Translations under genes and position numbers: made by a program
From: Pseudisothecium myosuroides
Lineage: Eukaryota; Streptophyta; Bryopsida; Hypnales; Lembophyllaceae
Direction of reading: 5' to 3'
Assembly: GCA_951799445.1 (NCBI GenBank)
Contig: OX637294.1
Coordinates: 26,313,452-26,377,451 of the forward strand
DNA length: 64,000 nt
Notes under the pieces: model-generated
Told to the model about the DNA's origin: nothing
The model's input: only the letters and a program-made list of their open reading frames with translations
The model's database searches: none
Part shown: piece by piece, positions 24,247 through 36,190 of the stretch
How positions within the stretch are numbered: the stretch's first letter is position 1
Layout of the letters: each line of letters opens with the position of its first letter

Positions 24247-24600
24247 CGTTTGATTTTGGTTAAGGGGGCTAATTTTGGTCTATTTTGGACGAAGATGAAG
24301 AACAAAACTTTAGTATCACGTCGGGCAAGGAATTTGGAACTGGCTCAATCGCAAACGCCAGAGCTTTTGGAGTTGACAGGGCTGAGAAAGGACAAGCATA
24401 AGTCTTCCGCGGACCCCTATTCTTATTCAGATTCAAGTGACAAAATGATTGGTGAACTTCCTTAAAATTTTACGTTTAAAGACATGGCAAGGGCTGATAT
24501 TTACAATTTTGCCATTATACTATTGGCGATCTTGAACATTGTACTAATTGTTTATGTTTGTCATGTCAAATCAGATACTCTGGTGAATTACAAGAATAAT
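24247..24600 (+). other. Linker and probable membrane-segment exon, broken in both copies
   Basis: In A a frame runs through KNKTLVSRRARNLELAQ to GELP, meets TAA at 24463-24465, then continues in the same frame as FTFKDMARADIYNFAIILL, a strongly hydrophobic stretch of about 22 residues (24499-24565). In B the codon matching the A stop is CAA (46140-46142), but B has other breaks (two in-frame stops after LELA, and an extra T before GACGTC). The simplest reading is one ancestral exon with a transmembrane helix, damaged separately in each copy. An alternative is that part of this is intron. From the matching ACAAG/GTGATT site at 24770-24771 the exon may splice onward. Confidence 0.45.
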
Positions 24601-25053
24601 ATCACTGAGTCATCTTCTTCACCAATAGATATTGTTGAACCTGAGCTTGTCCCTGAACAAAGTGCAACCTCGGGGCAATCTGGTGGAGGATTAGAGATTT
24701 CAACACAGGAAATCCATCAAACAGTTGACGTACCTATTGCGCACAAGGAGCATTCAATCAAGGACTATCAAGGTGATTCTTATAATACAACATTGTACAC
24801 TAGACTGTATTACTATTTCCCTATCACGGCTAATAGTATCCTTTTAAAAGTTTTGTTTCGAGTTACAATATTTCTCATTTTAGTGAACATTTCTTGGCAG
24901 TCTTTTCATGGACTGTACATTTTCCAGTATCCACCTTGGTTTATTAGTTGTTCAATGTAGCTACTAGGATGATTTTGCACTAGTTGTGAAGTTCAAATGG
25001 CATTGCTCATTTCGATAACAAAATCTGACTATTGATATATGCCTTCACCTACA

Positions 25054-28000
25054 GTAGACAATTCCAAAGGAACACTTGTGCTTGAACAAGGAAGGACGAT
25101 GGGGAGACTTAGACTTTCAAACCTTACAGCACGGAAATTGAAGAATATGAGCAATGAGAAGAAAAAGGAAAAAGACATCTCAGCCCCTACAAAAGTCTAT
25201 GGAGGCAAGCTGAAAAGCAATCCTTATGAGCTCAAAGGACTTCATTTGTTCTCTTGTTTTGACATCAAGAGAATGACAAATGACTTCAACGAGGAGAACA
25301 TCATATGCCAAGGAAAAAACATGGTGCATCATATTCTTATCTGGGTTTCTAATATCATCTATTACTTTGGAGCTGGTTCAAATCTCATTGTATTTCTTAC
25401 CCGATTTCTTACTATGCTAAAATCTACCAATGAAATCCTGCAAATATGCTAAAAACATGTACACTAAAAGCATTCGGAGATGTTAATTTATTCCTGGAAT
25501 TGCCTTTTAATCGGTTGAATTATGCATCATGACTGTTGCTAAGGTAGCCCTTGAAGTTATGTGGTGTTTTGAGGTCCAAAATTGCTTGAAAATATTCTTA
25601 TTGAAAGGCTAAAATCCTCAACTTTAATTTTTCTTTAATAGATCCAACAATCAAATCTTTTAGTTAACTTATTCAAGATTGATGTGTGTTAACTTCCAAA
25701 AAAAGATTTCATTAATAGCTCCTCTCAAAGGCAAAGTTTTGGCTTTCAAACTTTCTATGAAAAAAACGACGTTGAAAAAATTCCTATAACTTATTTTAGA
25801 AAAACTTTTTGTTTCATTTTTTTACACATATAGCTTTTGGAATACCTATCAGAATGATGGTCAATTTCATTAAAATGGCTGTATTACTGAACTTTGGCAC
25901 TTTTACAATTCAAAACAGTCATTCTGAAATCTATACCTATCCTAGATGTTTTAGAATGCCCATTCTAAACTCTATACCTGTCCTAGATGGTCAAAATGTC
26001 ACACCATCGAAATGGCGCAATAATACCACCATTTTAATGAAATTGCCCATAATGTCATAAAACAAAGTTGTACTTGTAGAGTATGATGAGTAGGAGTTCT
26101 ACTCAAAATTCCGTGAAATTTTTTCCAAATGTGACGTCAATAGAGCCTGCCCAAATTCTAAACAAAAAAAAGTGGACTCCACAATTCAAAACAACTTACA
26201 ATACAGGTGTTTTCAAATAATTTTTCAGGATTTTCACATTAACTAGTTGTGTATATGCAAGCTTAAGCAGGTATACAAGGGTATTGAGGCAGGCACGGGT
26301 GCCACGGTTGCAGTAATGAGGTTGCGATTTGATCTTGAACGAGCTCTTGAAGCGTTCAAAACGGAGATAGAGATGGTGTCCCGGTTACACCACAAATATG
26401 TGGTGACCTTGCTAGGATATTGCCTAAAGCACGACCCAATCCTAATCTATGAGTACCCGGACAATGGTTCCTTATTTGATCACTTACATGGTGAGCTTCA
26501 GACCTCTGATCTGGGAACTTAAAGAAGAAATTTGAGCTTTAACTCCTGAGCGCCTGAGGTGCCAAAATATGGCCTCTTGGTTTTGAAAGATTTCCTTGTT
26601 TGACCATTATAATTTTTTTAACAGTACAATCAAAGGACGTGTCCCTTTCTTTGAAGCTCCGGGCCTATGTCCACTACCAATTGGTACGACTAGTTTATGT
26701 AGATCTCTTTTTAGGTGATATTTTAATTGGAATGAATTTCACAAGGTCTAGATTTGAGTAAACTTGCGATGGGCACTTAGGGGTTAAATGATTTTGAAGT
26801 TATCCTTGCTAAAGGGTTTGGAGTTGTTGAGGTGCTAAAATTGTGCCTGTTCTAAATGTTTTTTGAACACTAAACATTTCAAGTGGGGACGATTTTGGAA
26901 CACCCCCCAATTCCAACTCGAAAATTCACAAGTAATTCAATAAGGGTCTGAAAAATATGAATCAAAGTGGGTAAGATGCAGCTTCTAGGTGAATGCAAGA
27001 AACCCTTGCCGATTTTGTTGCGTTTTGATAGTACTCATGATTTTTTTTTCTAGAGTACTTTATAATTAGAAAAATAATTCTTAAAAAATAAAAATAAATA
27101 TGGCTAATGTATAAACATTTAAGATGAAGGTAACCACCAAAGGAAATGCATAGAAGAATTCTCTAAGCAAGAGAACTAGAAAAGTGCCAAATCTCAAGAA
27201 AATGGATACTTTGATATTTTAATTAGTTAAAAATAGGCAAAAAATTAAATACATAAAATGAAAATTGGCCATTTGTAACAACTCTATGGAGATGGTCATT
27301 CACCCCTAAAAACTCCAAAATAATATTTTATATGTTACAAAATGCAAGTAGAAAGAAGCGCACTTTGTGGACTTCCACACCACATAAAATTAATTATTTT
27401 TAGAATTCCTTTAGACAATAGCTACAAGTCTACTAGAAGACCATGCCCTCCAAATTTCAGTTTGAAATTCGTTTTTTTGGGTACTAAATAGTACTAAACC
27501 CCTCCAAATTGGCAAGTGTGACATACAATTGGGGACTACTTTTTGGATAATAAAATATTTTTGAAAATTACAAAAAAATTAGGCAAGGTGTATAATAGTC
27601 ATGAGTACCTTACCCATAAATCTTGAGTCATTTGGAGCCAAAACGCAAAACTTATGGCCAAAAAATAAATCAGCATGTAGAATGTGACGCAAAATAGTAC
27701 AAGTGTTTCTTGCATTCACTCTTCTTTTCGTCTTTCAAGTAAAAATCTACCAAAAAATGATATGAAGTGTGCTTAGAAAGATGCTAAGTTATGAACACCT
27801 CGCCTTAGAACGTGCATCATAAGTCTAATCGACTTCCAAGATCACTGAGGAAGACTAGCTTTGACAATTGGATCCAATGCTAATACAGGCACTTCGGCGA
27901 AAAGGAGCACACTCGATTGGAGGATGCGCCTTCACATTGCCCTTAATGCAGCACAAGGTAGTAGGGCATGCGCTTACCAAGTTGGCATCTGTGTCCATTG

Positions 28001-29930
28001 CTCAGTGAATCTATTCTGAGTCATCTCTATTGTGTGAATTTTCCATGCCACAATCATGTGTAGGCTAGGGCTTTGCCGATTATACCCTGGATTTCTTTTG
28101 ACAATACAAACCTACAACTAGGGCCATTATGTACTGGCAATTGCTCCAAATGGACTGCCATGCATTAGGCTTTGTTGTTGGCTGTATCGCCAGAAAAGAA
28201 AGCCCATCGCAACCTTCATGTATATATGTAGCACTTAAAAGTATTCAACCTGATAAATGCAGAGTGAGACGTCAGTTTATCCAGATTGATGAGTGCCTAG
28301 TGAATGTGCAGGTTTGGAGTATCTGCATACGCTGCGTAGTCCAGATATCATACACAGGAATGTGACAAACAACATCGCTATGCTAAATTCTGAATTTGTG
28401 ACAAGCAGAAACATTCTGCTAACTCCAGAATTTGATGCCAAAGTGACGGACTTCGCACTGGTCAAGTTTATGAGTGACACTGAAGATAGAAGCGATACGG
28501 TTGCTTTCGTGGACTACACAGGCTACCGCGATCTGGAGTAAGTTATCAAGAGGTCTCCTTGCATCAGTGATTGCCTTCTTTGTTTTCTAACTTGAGCCTG
28601 AATGCTAGGAATGGGCCGATGGGGTAATTCTGGAGCTCTACAATAGACCTTGGAAAGCAGTTCTTACAGTTACAAGTGTAGTTATGCTATTAATTAGATG
28701 GGTTGTTTTGTAGAAATGTTGGAAGAAATGAAGAGTGAAGTACATATGTGTTCATCTTTTTCAAATTAGTATGTCTTCATGTCTTTCAAATACTTACATG
28801 TGAAGATTTTGTGGTGTGCAGGAGCGCAACAACTGCAAGCGCATCTACCAAAAGTAATGTGTATAGTTTTGGAGTTGTTCTCTTGGAACTGATCACCGGA
28901 AGGCTGCCTATTGATCAATCGATGTCGAGAGGGGAACATCACATTGCCTTCTGGGTCAGTTGCTAACTGTTGCGCAATTTGTTTTTCACAATATTAGTTG
29001 GAAAGTAGAGTTATGCCAAAAATTGGAGATTATCCTTCTATTTTTCATTTCAATTTGTAGCATGATCATATTTGTCAAAATGATGCTCAAGTGCCCTTTG
29101 TTTTAGAAACTAGGATTGCTATAAATGTGAGGTTTTAGCTGAGTGAATAATACTACACCAATTTTGTGGAAATATGCCATTATAATAAAATATGAGATTA
29201 AGATAAATTATAAAGGTAACCCTCAAGTCACTCTTGAAATACAAAAAGAATATAGGAGTATGGGATGTATGGGGTTTCAAACCATCTTTTGTAGGAATAT
29301 ATTTAGAGAATGAATGCTATTTTATATTGATTTCAATTTGTTGAGATGGGTTCATACAAAATTTGCTTGCTCTTACATTGATGGGGATAGGAGAGATGAA
29401 ATTCAATCTCCATGCAACAATCAATTAATATATTGAATATATTTAGTGGCATAAGTAACTATTAAAAATTGTATTTACTAACTTCATTTTGCATTGGAAT
29501 ATCAACCCTGTAGTCTTTTATATGAGCCACTCGAACCTATTTGCATATAAAATAGGAACACCTTAAGACAACACTTGAAAGTGGCATATCTCTCATCTAG
29601 CATAGTAATAGTATTCTCAAAGCATGTAAGAATTAAGTTTATGTCTATATTGAACTGCATTATTGATTGTCGCATAAACTTGTTTTATAGGTTCGAAAGA
29701 GACTCCAGGTTCGGGAGAGACTAAAGGACAATGACATTGATTCAATATTAGCACCTATAGTGAAAGCTTCAAATCCTAATATGAAAGCAGTATTGAAAGT
29801 TGCAAAAATTGCCATGCAAAGTGTTGAATCTGAAGCTGTGAATAGGCCTACAATGGCACAAGTGATCCAAGGGCTTAAAAGTGCTTTGTTTTCAGAAGTA
29901 GAGTCATCTCAATTCATTTCTCAAGATTGA
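25054..29930 (+). CDS. Receptor-like pseudokinase domain, copy A
   Basis: Exons at about 25060-25323, 26271-26490, 27889-27957, 28312-28537, 28822-28954 and 29691-29930 join in frame through the kinase domain, and intron positions and phases match those of the LRR kinase at 56.3-63.9 kb. The juxtamembrane block [19 protein letters not shown] parallels [19 protein letters not shown] there. Catalytic features are lost. The glycine loop is shortened to IICQGKNM; the beta-3 Lys is Met (TVAVMR); the catalytic loop reads IIHRNV and then carries about 12 extra residues before NILL; DFG is DFA. The C-lobe scaffold is kept: [20 protein letters not shown] and [13 protein letters not shown], with a stop at 29928-29930. 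No phosphotransfer is expected; a signalling or scaffold role is possible. Probably the 3' half of the gene starting at 22849, but the stop at 24463 leaves open whether one transcript still encodes both halves. Confidence 0.7.
25857..26050. mobile_element. 194-bp MITE with 4-bp target duplication
   Basis: Ends ATGGTCAATTTCATTAAAAT and the inverse ATTTTAATGAAATTGCCCAT; AATG flanks both sides (25853-25856, 26051-26054). Copy B near 47835 has the same locus with a single AATG and no insert. It lies in a kinase intron. The same family hosts a nested element at 30833-31600. Confidence 0.88.
26543..26783. mobile_element. Short TTAA-flanked element in a kinase intron
   Basis: TTAA (26539-26542) precedes CTCCTGAGCGCC and GGGCACTTAGGG precedes TTAA (26784-26787). 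The right end matches the family. The left end is more diverged. Copy B lacks the insert at the corresponding place (GAGCTTTGATTCTATAG near 48330). Length is 241 bp. Confidence 0.6.
26987..27721. mobile_element. Non-autonomous TIR element, GGGTGAATGC family, copy 2
   Basis: Ends AGGTGAATGCAAGAAAC and GTTTCTTGCATTCACTC; TTCT flanks both sides (26983-26986 and 27722-27725). Copy B reads GATGCAGCTTCTTCTCGTC without the insert near 48587. Its interior is the reverse orientation of copy 1 (834-1519). Length is 735 bp. It lies in a kinase intron of copy A. Confidence 0.92.
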
Positions 29931-30631
29931 CATCCCTTCAAGATATGATAGGGTTTCTTTTCCATCGTTAAAGGACCAAGATGTCCAATTTTGGTGTCAT
30001 GTTTTCTTGAGCCATTTTGAGGAAATCATTTGTTGGCTCATTTTTGTTTGATCTAATTTATTTTTTGATAAATATATGTAATGCTCTTCTCAGATTCTAA
30101 TGATATAAAATATGACTCACATAAATTATATTTTCACAACTGAAATCCTTTGTTCTTTAGGGGTTAATCATTGATGCTTCCTTTGAAAGTGTTTGTTTCA
30201 TTGTTTAGTATATTTTGGTGCTAGGTAAGGAAGGTCTTTGGAAAGATGTATGGCACAATATTGGGGGCTATAGGGTAGATAGGGGATGATCCCATTCAAA
30301 GACCCTATGTTATGCTTTGGGATTCTAACCTTCATTGTCAAATTTTGTTTAGTAAAGTGAAGTTCAAATTTGATTACTCTGCAACAAGGGTGTACCCTTT
30401 TTGCTTGCAAACATGATGTCATTGATTTCTTTTAGCCTCCCTTGAGGCAATGTATGAGAGCAAAAGTAGAATCGGGAACCTCCTATTAAGTTATTTTCAA
30501 GGTTACAATCTTTTAGGTATGTCCTTTTTTCAACTCCTTGTGATTAGTCTTCTTATAGTTTGTCAAAACAATCTTCAAAGTGTCCAATTTTAGAATAGTT
30601 CTAATTGCAAATTGGTAAAATATTGTAATAG
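29931..30631. other. 3' flank of copy A kinase gene
   Basis: Shared with copy B (53811-54550). Contains CTTTAGGGG followed by TTAA at about 30157-30169, present in both copies, so it predates the duplication; its left partner was not found. No exon-like frame. Confidence 0.5.
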
Positions 30632-30775
30632 AATGGACTTAACCATTTGCTTCACCACCTCAAACATGCTTGGCCTTTCCAATGACATGTCTTCAACGCA
30701 TTCTTGAGAACAATCTTCAAAATTGTCTTCACTTCTTCCTTTTCAAATTTAGGATCCTTCCTACAACAATGATGC
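30632..30775 (-). pseudogene. Decayed 3' end of a receptor kinase, copy A
   Basis: On the minus strand one frame reads DPKFEKEEVKTILKIVL and, after a one-base shift, CVEDMSLERPSMFEVVKQM. These match the C-lobe end of the intact LRR kinase to the right (the stretch [20 protein letters not shown], coded near 56560-56620). No upstream kinase exons are recognisable. It is convergent with the pseudokinase gene, as the intact LRR kinase is relative to copy B. It marks an old receptor kinase truncated before or during the segmental duplication. Confidence 0.8.
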
Positions 30776-30832
30776 TATTTTGCAATATAGGCTAGAATGA
30801 TTTAGACCTCTCTTTACCAATATAGAAGAATT

Positions 30833-31600
30833 ATGGGCAATTTTGTTAACCCTTTAGTGACCGGTTGACCACTTTTTGGTCGAATTTTGGATTCTTTGAC
30901 TTTTACTGCCCTCAATACACTGATACAAGGTATTTGAAAAAACTCAAAGAGTAACGCAAACAAGAATGCAAATAGAGCTTTAGCATGTGCCATGCGCTTC
31001 AAACAAATCCAGTTTATGAGATTTCTGTGCAGTAACCAGGTAGCTGTGCTTGTTTGAAGACAAGAAGGCCGACCTGAGTCATACCTTCTAAGTCACATAT
31101 ATATTTAGCAACTCATGTGATTCTATTTGAAATTGACGCCTAGGAACAATAGAAACGTTGCCTAGCAATCCTATGAATTGTGGAGGCATGTTTCAAAAGT
31201 TATAGGCAATAATGTATTATACTACTTCGGTGCATCGCACTTTGAAGATCATTCACAACAAATTGCACCGTCAAATCATGTTCCCTTTTTTGTTTTTTTC
31301 ACGGATAAAGCCTACAACATCAATTCCTACGGTCTGATTTGGGATTACTTCCTTGGAATAGTGATGAAATTTCCCTCTTCCAAATTTGTAATCAAAAACT
31401 GCGCTTGCCCCCCAAATCAACCATGGTCACTAAAGGGTTAAAATGGCATGAAAACAATTCAAAACAGCCATTCTAAAATCTATACCTATCTTAGATGGTT
31501 CAGAACAACCGTTCTGAAATCTATATCTGTCCTAGATGGTGAAAATGGCACATTGTCAAAGTGGCACTTGGAATACCGCCATTTTAACGAAATTGCCCAT
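30833..31600. mobile_element. MITE carrying a nested TTAA element
   Basis: Ends ATGGGCAATTTTGTTAA and TTAACGAAATTGCCCAT; AATT flanks both sides (30829-30832 and 31601-31604). Copy B reads GAACAATTCTAGATTTC with one AATT and no insert near 54760. Removing the nested element at 30850-31437 leaves about 176 bp, similar to the MITE at 25857-26050. Confidence 0.9.
30850..31437. mobile_element. TTAA-family element nested in a MITE
   Basis: Ends CCCTTTAGTGACCGGTTGACC-type and GGTCACTAAAGGG; TTAA on both sides (30846-30849 and 31438-31441). The target TTAA is part of the MITE's own terminal repeat, which at 25857 reads ATTAAAAT uninterrupted. Length is 588 bp. Confidence 0.9.
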
Positions 31601-32317
31601 AATTCTAGATTTTGCCTTTACTCAAGAGTTGGGGTACATCACAAGATTTAAGTATTGATCGTATAGACACCATTTTCAAGTGTTGCTTGTATTGACGTAA
31701 GAATGTTTTTCCCATCTTTAATATCATGAAAACTCCAAAGTGCAAAATTTGCTCCATGCATTTGGAAACTAGTCTAAAGGAAAAGTGAGCCATGGTGCTC
31801 TCTTAGCCAAAATGAATGTTGGATTCATGTCTTGAGTCATTCCTTGACCAACTTTAGTGAATGCCCCCAATAAAGAACCAAGCAAGTTATGAACCATTGT
31901 CTATTTTGACATAAGGTTCTTCCTTTATGAAGAGCCTAAACATCACATAAGATCCTTACAACATTGGAGCTTCACAAGATTTAAATCATTGTCTAAAGTA
32001 AAGTAAATCCAACAATTACTCTTTCAAAAAGCAAAGCTTTATTCTAAGCCCAACATCCACTTCCACATTCATCTATAGCCAGCCTTCATCTCAATTGGCC
32101 CTAAATGAAATGAAACGGCACAGCACCACTGGGAATCAACAGAAGTGCAGTCACAAGTTTGACAATAGCCAAGCCACATGAAATGAAACAATCCCATGAA
32201 TCTTCATCAACATAGAAAATTTCACCTGGCAACTTCGAAATCCAACAAAAACAATTGACATTCATACAAGGAGGGGTCCAATAGGAGCATGTGAATCTCT
32301 GATTCCAAACACATGAG
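31601..32317. other. Shared downstream DNA with a weak minus-strand frame
   Basis: Collinear with about 54765-55462 in copy B. The minus-strand stretch around 32101-32290 is open in both copies with few changes (it contains KLPGEIFYVDEDSWDCFIS in A). It may be a relic exon, but I recognise no domain. Confidence 0.35.
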
Positions 32318-33035
32318 GGGTGATTGCAAGAAACACATGTACTATTTTCTGTCACACGTTGCATGCTGAATAGTTTTTTGGCCATAACTTTTGCATTTTG
32401 ACTCAAAATGACTCAAAATTCATTGACAAGGTACTCATGACTATTGTACACCTTGTCTAATTTTTTGAAAATTTTGAAAATTCTTTTACTATTTAATAAT
32501 AGCCCCGAATTTCATGTCGCAAATGCCAATTGGGTTTTTTTAGTACTATTTAGTACCCATAAAAACGAATTTTGAGCTGAACTTTGGAGGAGATGGTCTT
32601 CTAGTAGATTTGAAGGTATTGTCTAAAGGAATTTTTTTAAAATTTAATTTATGTGGTGTAGATGTCCACAAAATGAGTCTCTTTCTACTTGCATTTTAAA
32701 ACATGTAAAAAATTATTTTGGTGGTTTTTTTGGTGATTGACCATCTCTATAGAGTTGTTACAAATGGTCAATTTTTATTTTTTTTATTTAAGTTTTTTCC
32801 TATTTTTATTAATTAAAACATTGAAGTACCTATTTTCTTGAGATTTGGCACTTTTCTAGTTCTCCTACTTAGAGAATATTTTAATGAATTTCCTTTGGTG
32901 GTTACCTGGTGCATACATTGGCCATATTTTTAAAAAAAATTAAAATTGATTTCCTAATTTTATAGTACTCTAGAAAAAATCGTGAGTATTGTTGCAAAAC
33001 GCAACAAATAGTACATGTGTTTCATGCAATCACCG
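32318..33035. mobile_element. Non-autonomous TIR element, GGGTGAATGC family, copy 3
   Basis: Ends GGGTGATTGCAAGAAACACA and the inverse TGTGTTTCATGCAATCACCG; TGAG on both sides (32314-32317 and 33036-33039). Copy B shows the joined site ACACATGAAACACTAC near 55459. Length is 718 bp. Confidence 0.92.
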
Positions 33036-33039
33036 TGAG

Positions 33040-33250
33040 ACACTATTCTACAGCCAGTTTACAACAAGAGAACTTCGAAAATTATGTACTCCAAATAATT
33101 GGAATAGGAGAATACTCATCCACATCTTTTATGAAAACAATGGTCACAATTACAACATCCCAAACGAGTGAGCCTGCCACAAGCAGAATCTCCCCAAACA
33201 ACGGTGAGCCTGCCTGCAAACATATCATGGCAAGAAGGTTGACTTACTGA
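33040..33250 (+). other. Frame conserved between copies A and B, unidentified
   Basis: The plus frame TASLQQENF...GEYS-TSFMKT...EPATS...ARRLT is kept open in both copies (B: 55461-55676). Most residue changes between the copies are scattered rather than disruptive. No known domain is visible. It may be a relic exon or chance. Confidence 0.3.
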
Positions 33251-33310
33251 AGGTGTCACAACCAAACCACCCTTAAAATTCTCTTTCCAATTCTATCAAA
33301 AGTGTCCTAA

Positions 33311-35657
33311 GCACATGTTTCTGCTGATAATCATTCACTATTGTAACGAATATTTGTTTCTAGGGTTCGTGCTGGTTCGTGTTGAATCGAGACTGGAATG
33401 TTTTGTTGTCGATCTCATCTAGCATTGCTGTACCTGTCCCTAAGCCAAGAATCCTTGTTTTGTTTCTGTTCATGAACAATCAGAGCGTGGATACAGAACA
33501 GTTGCAGTATTAGATAAGTTGGGCCCATTTTGTGAATATTGAGATTTCTCAAAATTGGATAAGTTGGAGTCACATGAAGGCCACTTTTGAGTTTGATTAT
33601 GGAGACGATAACCAAGTGTGATAAATTTTGAAACTCGTGTACTGTACAATTTTGAAATCGCTTGAGCAGCTGAAGTGTTTGAAGTGTTTTTTGGGAATTC
33701 TGTGTCGAGAGGGTCTTGAACAAATTTACACATGATGACCATGAGTGTACTTCCACTAGTAGAAAAGATGCCTGCAACCAGACAATTGATGGAAGTGATG
33801 CCTTGAACTATGTAGCCTTTGAAGTATCGGGGATCACTTCCCTCTCCAGTAGCTTTGTTGCAAGCGCTTTTTCTACTAGTTTAATTTTACATCAAGCTCT
33901 TCTGTGTCATTTTTCTTTTGTGAACAAGAAATTCTTCTACATAGCCCTAAACTATCTGAGATTGTAGGCGTAGAAGATAAGTATTAGGCAACGATTTTAG
34001 GTCACCACTTTGTTATGTTTGCGTACTCCTACCAAAATTTATTTCCTTTCATTCATTCCTTGGTTGGTATATTTGCATGTGGTCTCATTTGACAATGATT
34101 GCATACCTGACAATGGAAAATCTTGCTTCCAAAGTGGGCCACTTTGAGTAATTGAAACTCTTTCTTTGGAGAAGGTGCATATGTTCAATCCAAGGTGATG
34201 AAAGTTTGAGTCACATCATCAGTATGCATGTCTTCTCTTTCTAACTGCAACGGTTGCATGCTTTTACATTGCTTGTGTTTGGTGTACCCTTCAAAAAACC
34301 TCCGATCCCCTATCAGAAGATGAAATTTAGGACATGATCAAGAAAACCAACGTAGGCTCATAGACTTCAGAAACAATTGCAGATCTTTATTATTATAGCT
34401 TGTCTAGGAGGCTAAGAATATCAGTCAATGAAAGAAATTCACCTCCACACTCAGTCCATGAAGAAGTTGCCCGTTTCGTGCACTTTTTATACCAACTTCC
34501 AAGTTGAAACATAAGGTAGGTACACCCAAATGTGCCACTGACCTTAAACCGCCATCTTTACTATGTGTACATCTCCAAAATCAATTTTGTGCCTATGTGG
34601 AAGAAACGCTTTTAGAATCAAACTTTGTTTATTAATAACTTTTGCATACAGTATCCAAATGCCAAGTTCTCTGGTGCATTGGAACCTCCTTTCACTTGCC
34701 AACAAGAACATATGAAAAATTGACTAGTCTAATAATAGTAAATAGGCTCATTTGTAAAAAGTGTCGGATTTGGGTGTACCTACCTTATGTATATTACTAT
34801 GATCAAGTTCATACTGCAAAGAGAGCTGCTACCTGTTGAGTAAGCACTATTCTAATTTTCATTTTAACATGCAAAGAGATTGGAGAGGCAGATTTTTTGT
34901 CTATTTTATTTGTCTATCTGTGTTTTTGAAAATACTGTCCAATTCTTGGTCAATTTGTGTTAAACAACACAATGTATCTAAATTCCCAGGTTGCTGAATA
35001 GCAATCTCTCAAAAGATCGAGTCCGTGAAAGAGTTTGCAAGACTGTGGAATGGATCCTAAGTCTGCTTGTGAAGCTCTCTCATGTGACCTCCTTTCATGA
35101 AGAAAGACAAACAATTGGAATTGCATCTCAGAACCTTGACTGTAGGTGTATTTTAGAACCTTGACCTTGATGAAAGAAGGTTCTGATGTGCGATTCCATT
35201 GATTTTGTGGCCGATCGCTAGCTGATATATTCCCTGCCCAACTTCTTCACTAGATGATGCATTTGGTCTGTCGATTATAACTTCTCACGTGCTGAATTCA
35301 TTTCCTTGTACATTCTACCGCTCATGGACTTTGAGCAAGTTTCACTGGGTTACAAGAAAATGTACATGCCCCCAATCCCTTCGACTTTAACGAGGTCATT
35401 CAATTTGCCACAATTCTGATTATCTTTCTTCATCTTGCAAGAAGGGAGATTCCAGGTGGTTTAATCTTGTGCGGATTGACTTTCAAAAATGATGATAGCA
35501 TTCCCGGTGATGGACATTGAGATTCATAATTTTTTAGTCACGCGAACAGCTGGAAGCTAGACAATATCAACCAGACATATCATAGAAATCCAGGCCAGAT
35601 ACTAAAATTGTAAAGCTTCGAAGCCGGTTGTACACAGTGAGGATGCGCTTTGTCCAT
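33311..35657. other. Unique spacer between the two duplicated copies
   Basis: No similarity to either copy was seen. The short open frames (for example 33415-33777 minus, 120 codons) lack recognisable motifs. It contains one small inverted-repeat element at 34509-34790. Confidence 0.5.
34509..34790. mobile_element. Small inverted-repeat element
   Basis: The sequence ACATAAGGTAGGTACACCCA near 34509 recurs inverted as TGGGTGTACCTACCTTATGT ending at 34790 (arms about 23 bp). The spacer is non-coding. No target duplication is evident, so this could be a MITE or a simple foldback. Length is about 282 bp. Confidence 0.6.
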
Positions 35658-36190
35658 TGACACTTTGAAAATTAGGTCAGACCACCTTCATGACTCGTAT
35701 GATCCAAGTACTTCTTTAATATCACTTTGACTTGCAACATTATTGTACGCTTCTCTTGCGGTCTTTTGAGCTCCAACAAGCTTAGTCATGCCATGATACA
35801 GTACATATTACTACACCTAATTGTAGCCTTGGTTGCAAAACCTTCTCCTAATTCTTTCCTATTTAAATGAATACATAATTTTGAATATGGGAGTCTAAAA
35901 TACACCTATAGTCAACATATTCCAAAAATTATTATTTTGTCTCCACATGTCCAAAAATTACATGCCAAGAGAATCTAGAATTTCCATTCAATTTTATGCT
36001 CACAACCATGCTCACATGATTGTTCAAATAATTTGAGGTGTAGTGACTTTAATAAAATTTAAGAATCACACTATTTGGCTATAAAAAAGTTGAATAAAGT
36101 TTACATGCAAATTCAAAGTGATTCTAAAAGAAATGCTACAAACTTGAGATGTGATCATTACTAAATTTAAACCAAAAAAAACGTGGTGTA

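Larger units (their letters stand above)
18180..33310 (+). repeat. Segmental duplication, copy A
   Basis: From GACACTTTGAAAA at 18180 to AAAGTGTCCTAA at 33310 this segment aligns in the same order and orientation with 35658-55732. In one 60-bp stretch I compared (23101-23160 against its partner) there are 4 differences. It spans 15,131 bp. Subtracting the insertions private to this copy (TTAA elements at 18624, 19593, 26543 and 30850; TIR elements at 26987 and 32318; MITEs at 25857 and 30833, each with its target duplication) leaves about 10.9 kb. Confidence 0.9.

Noticed and set aside
24229..24465. A separate small gene of 78 codons.
   Set aside because: Comparison with copy B shows the stop is a single base change in a longer ancestral frame, so it is better read as part of the broken linker exon.
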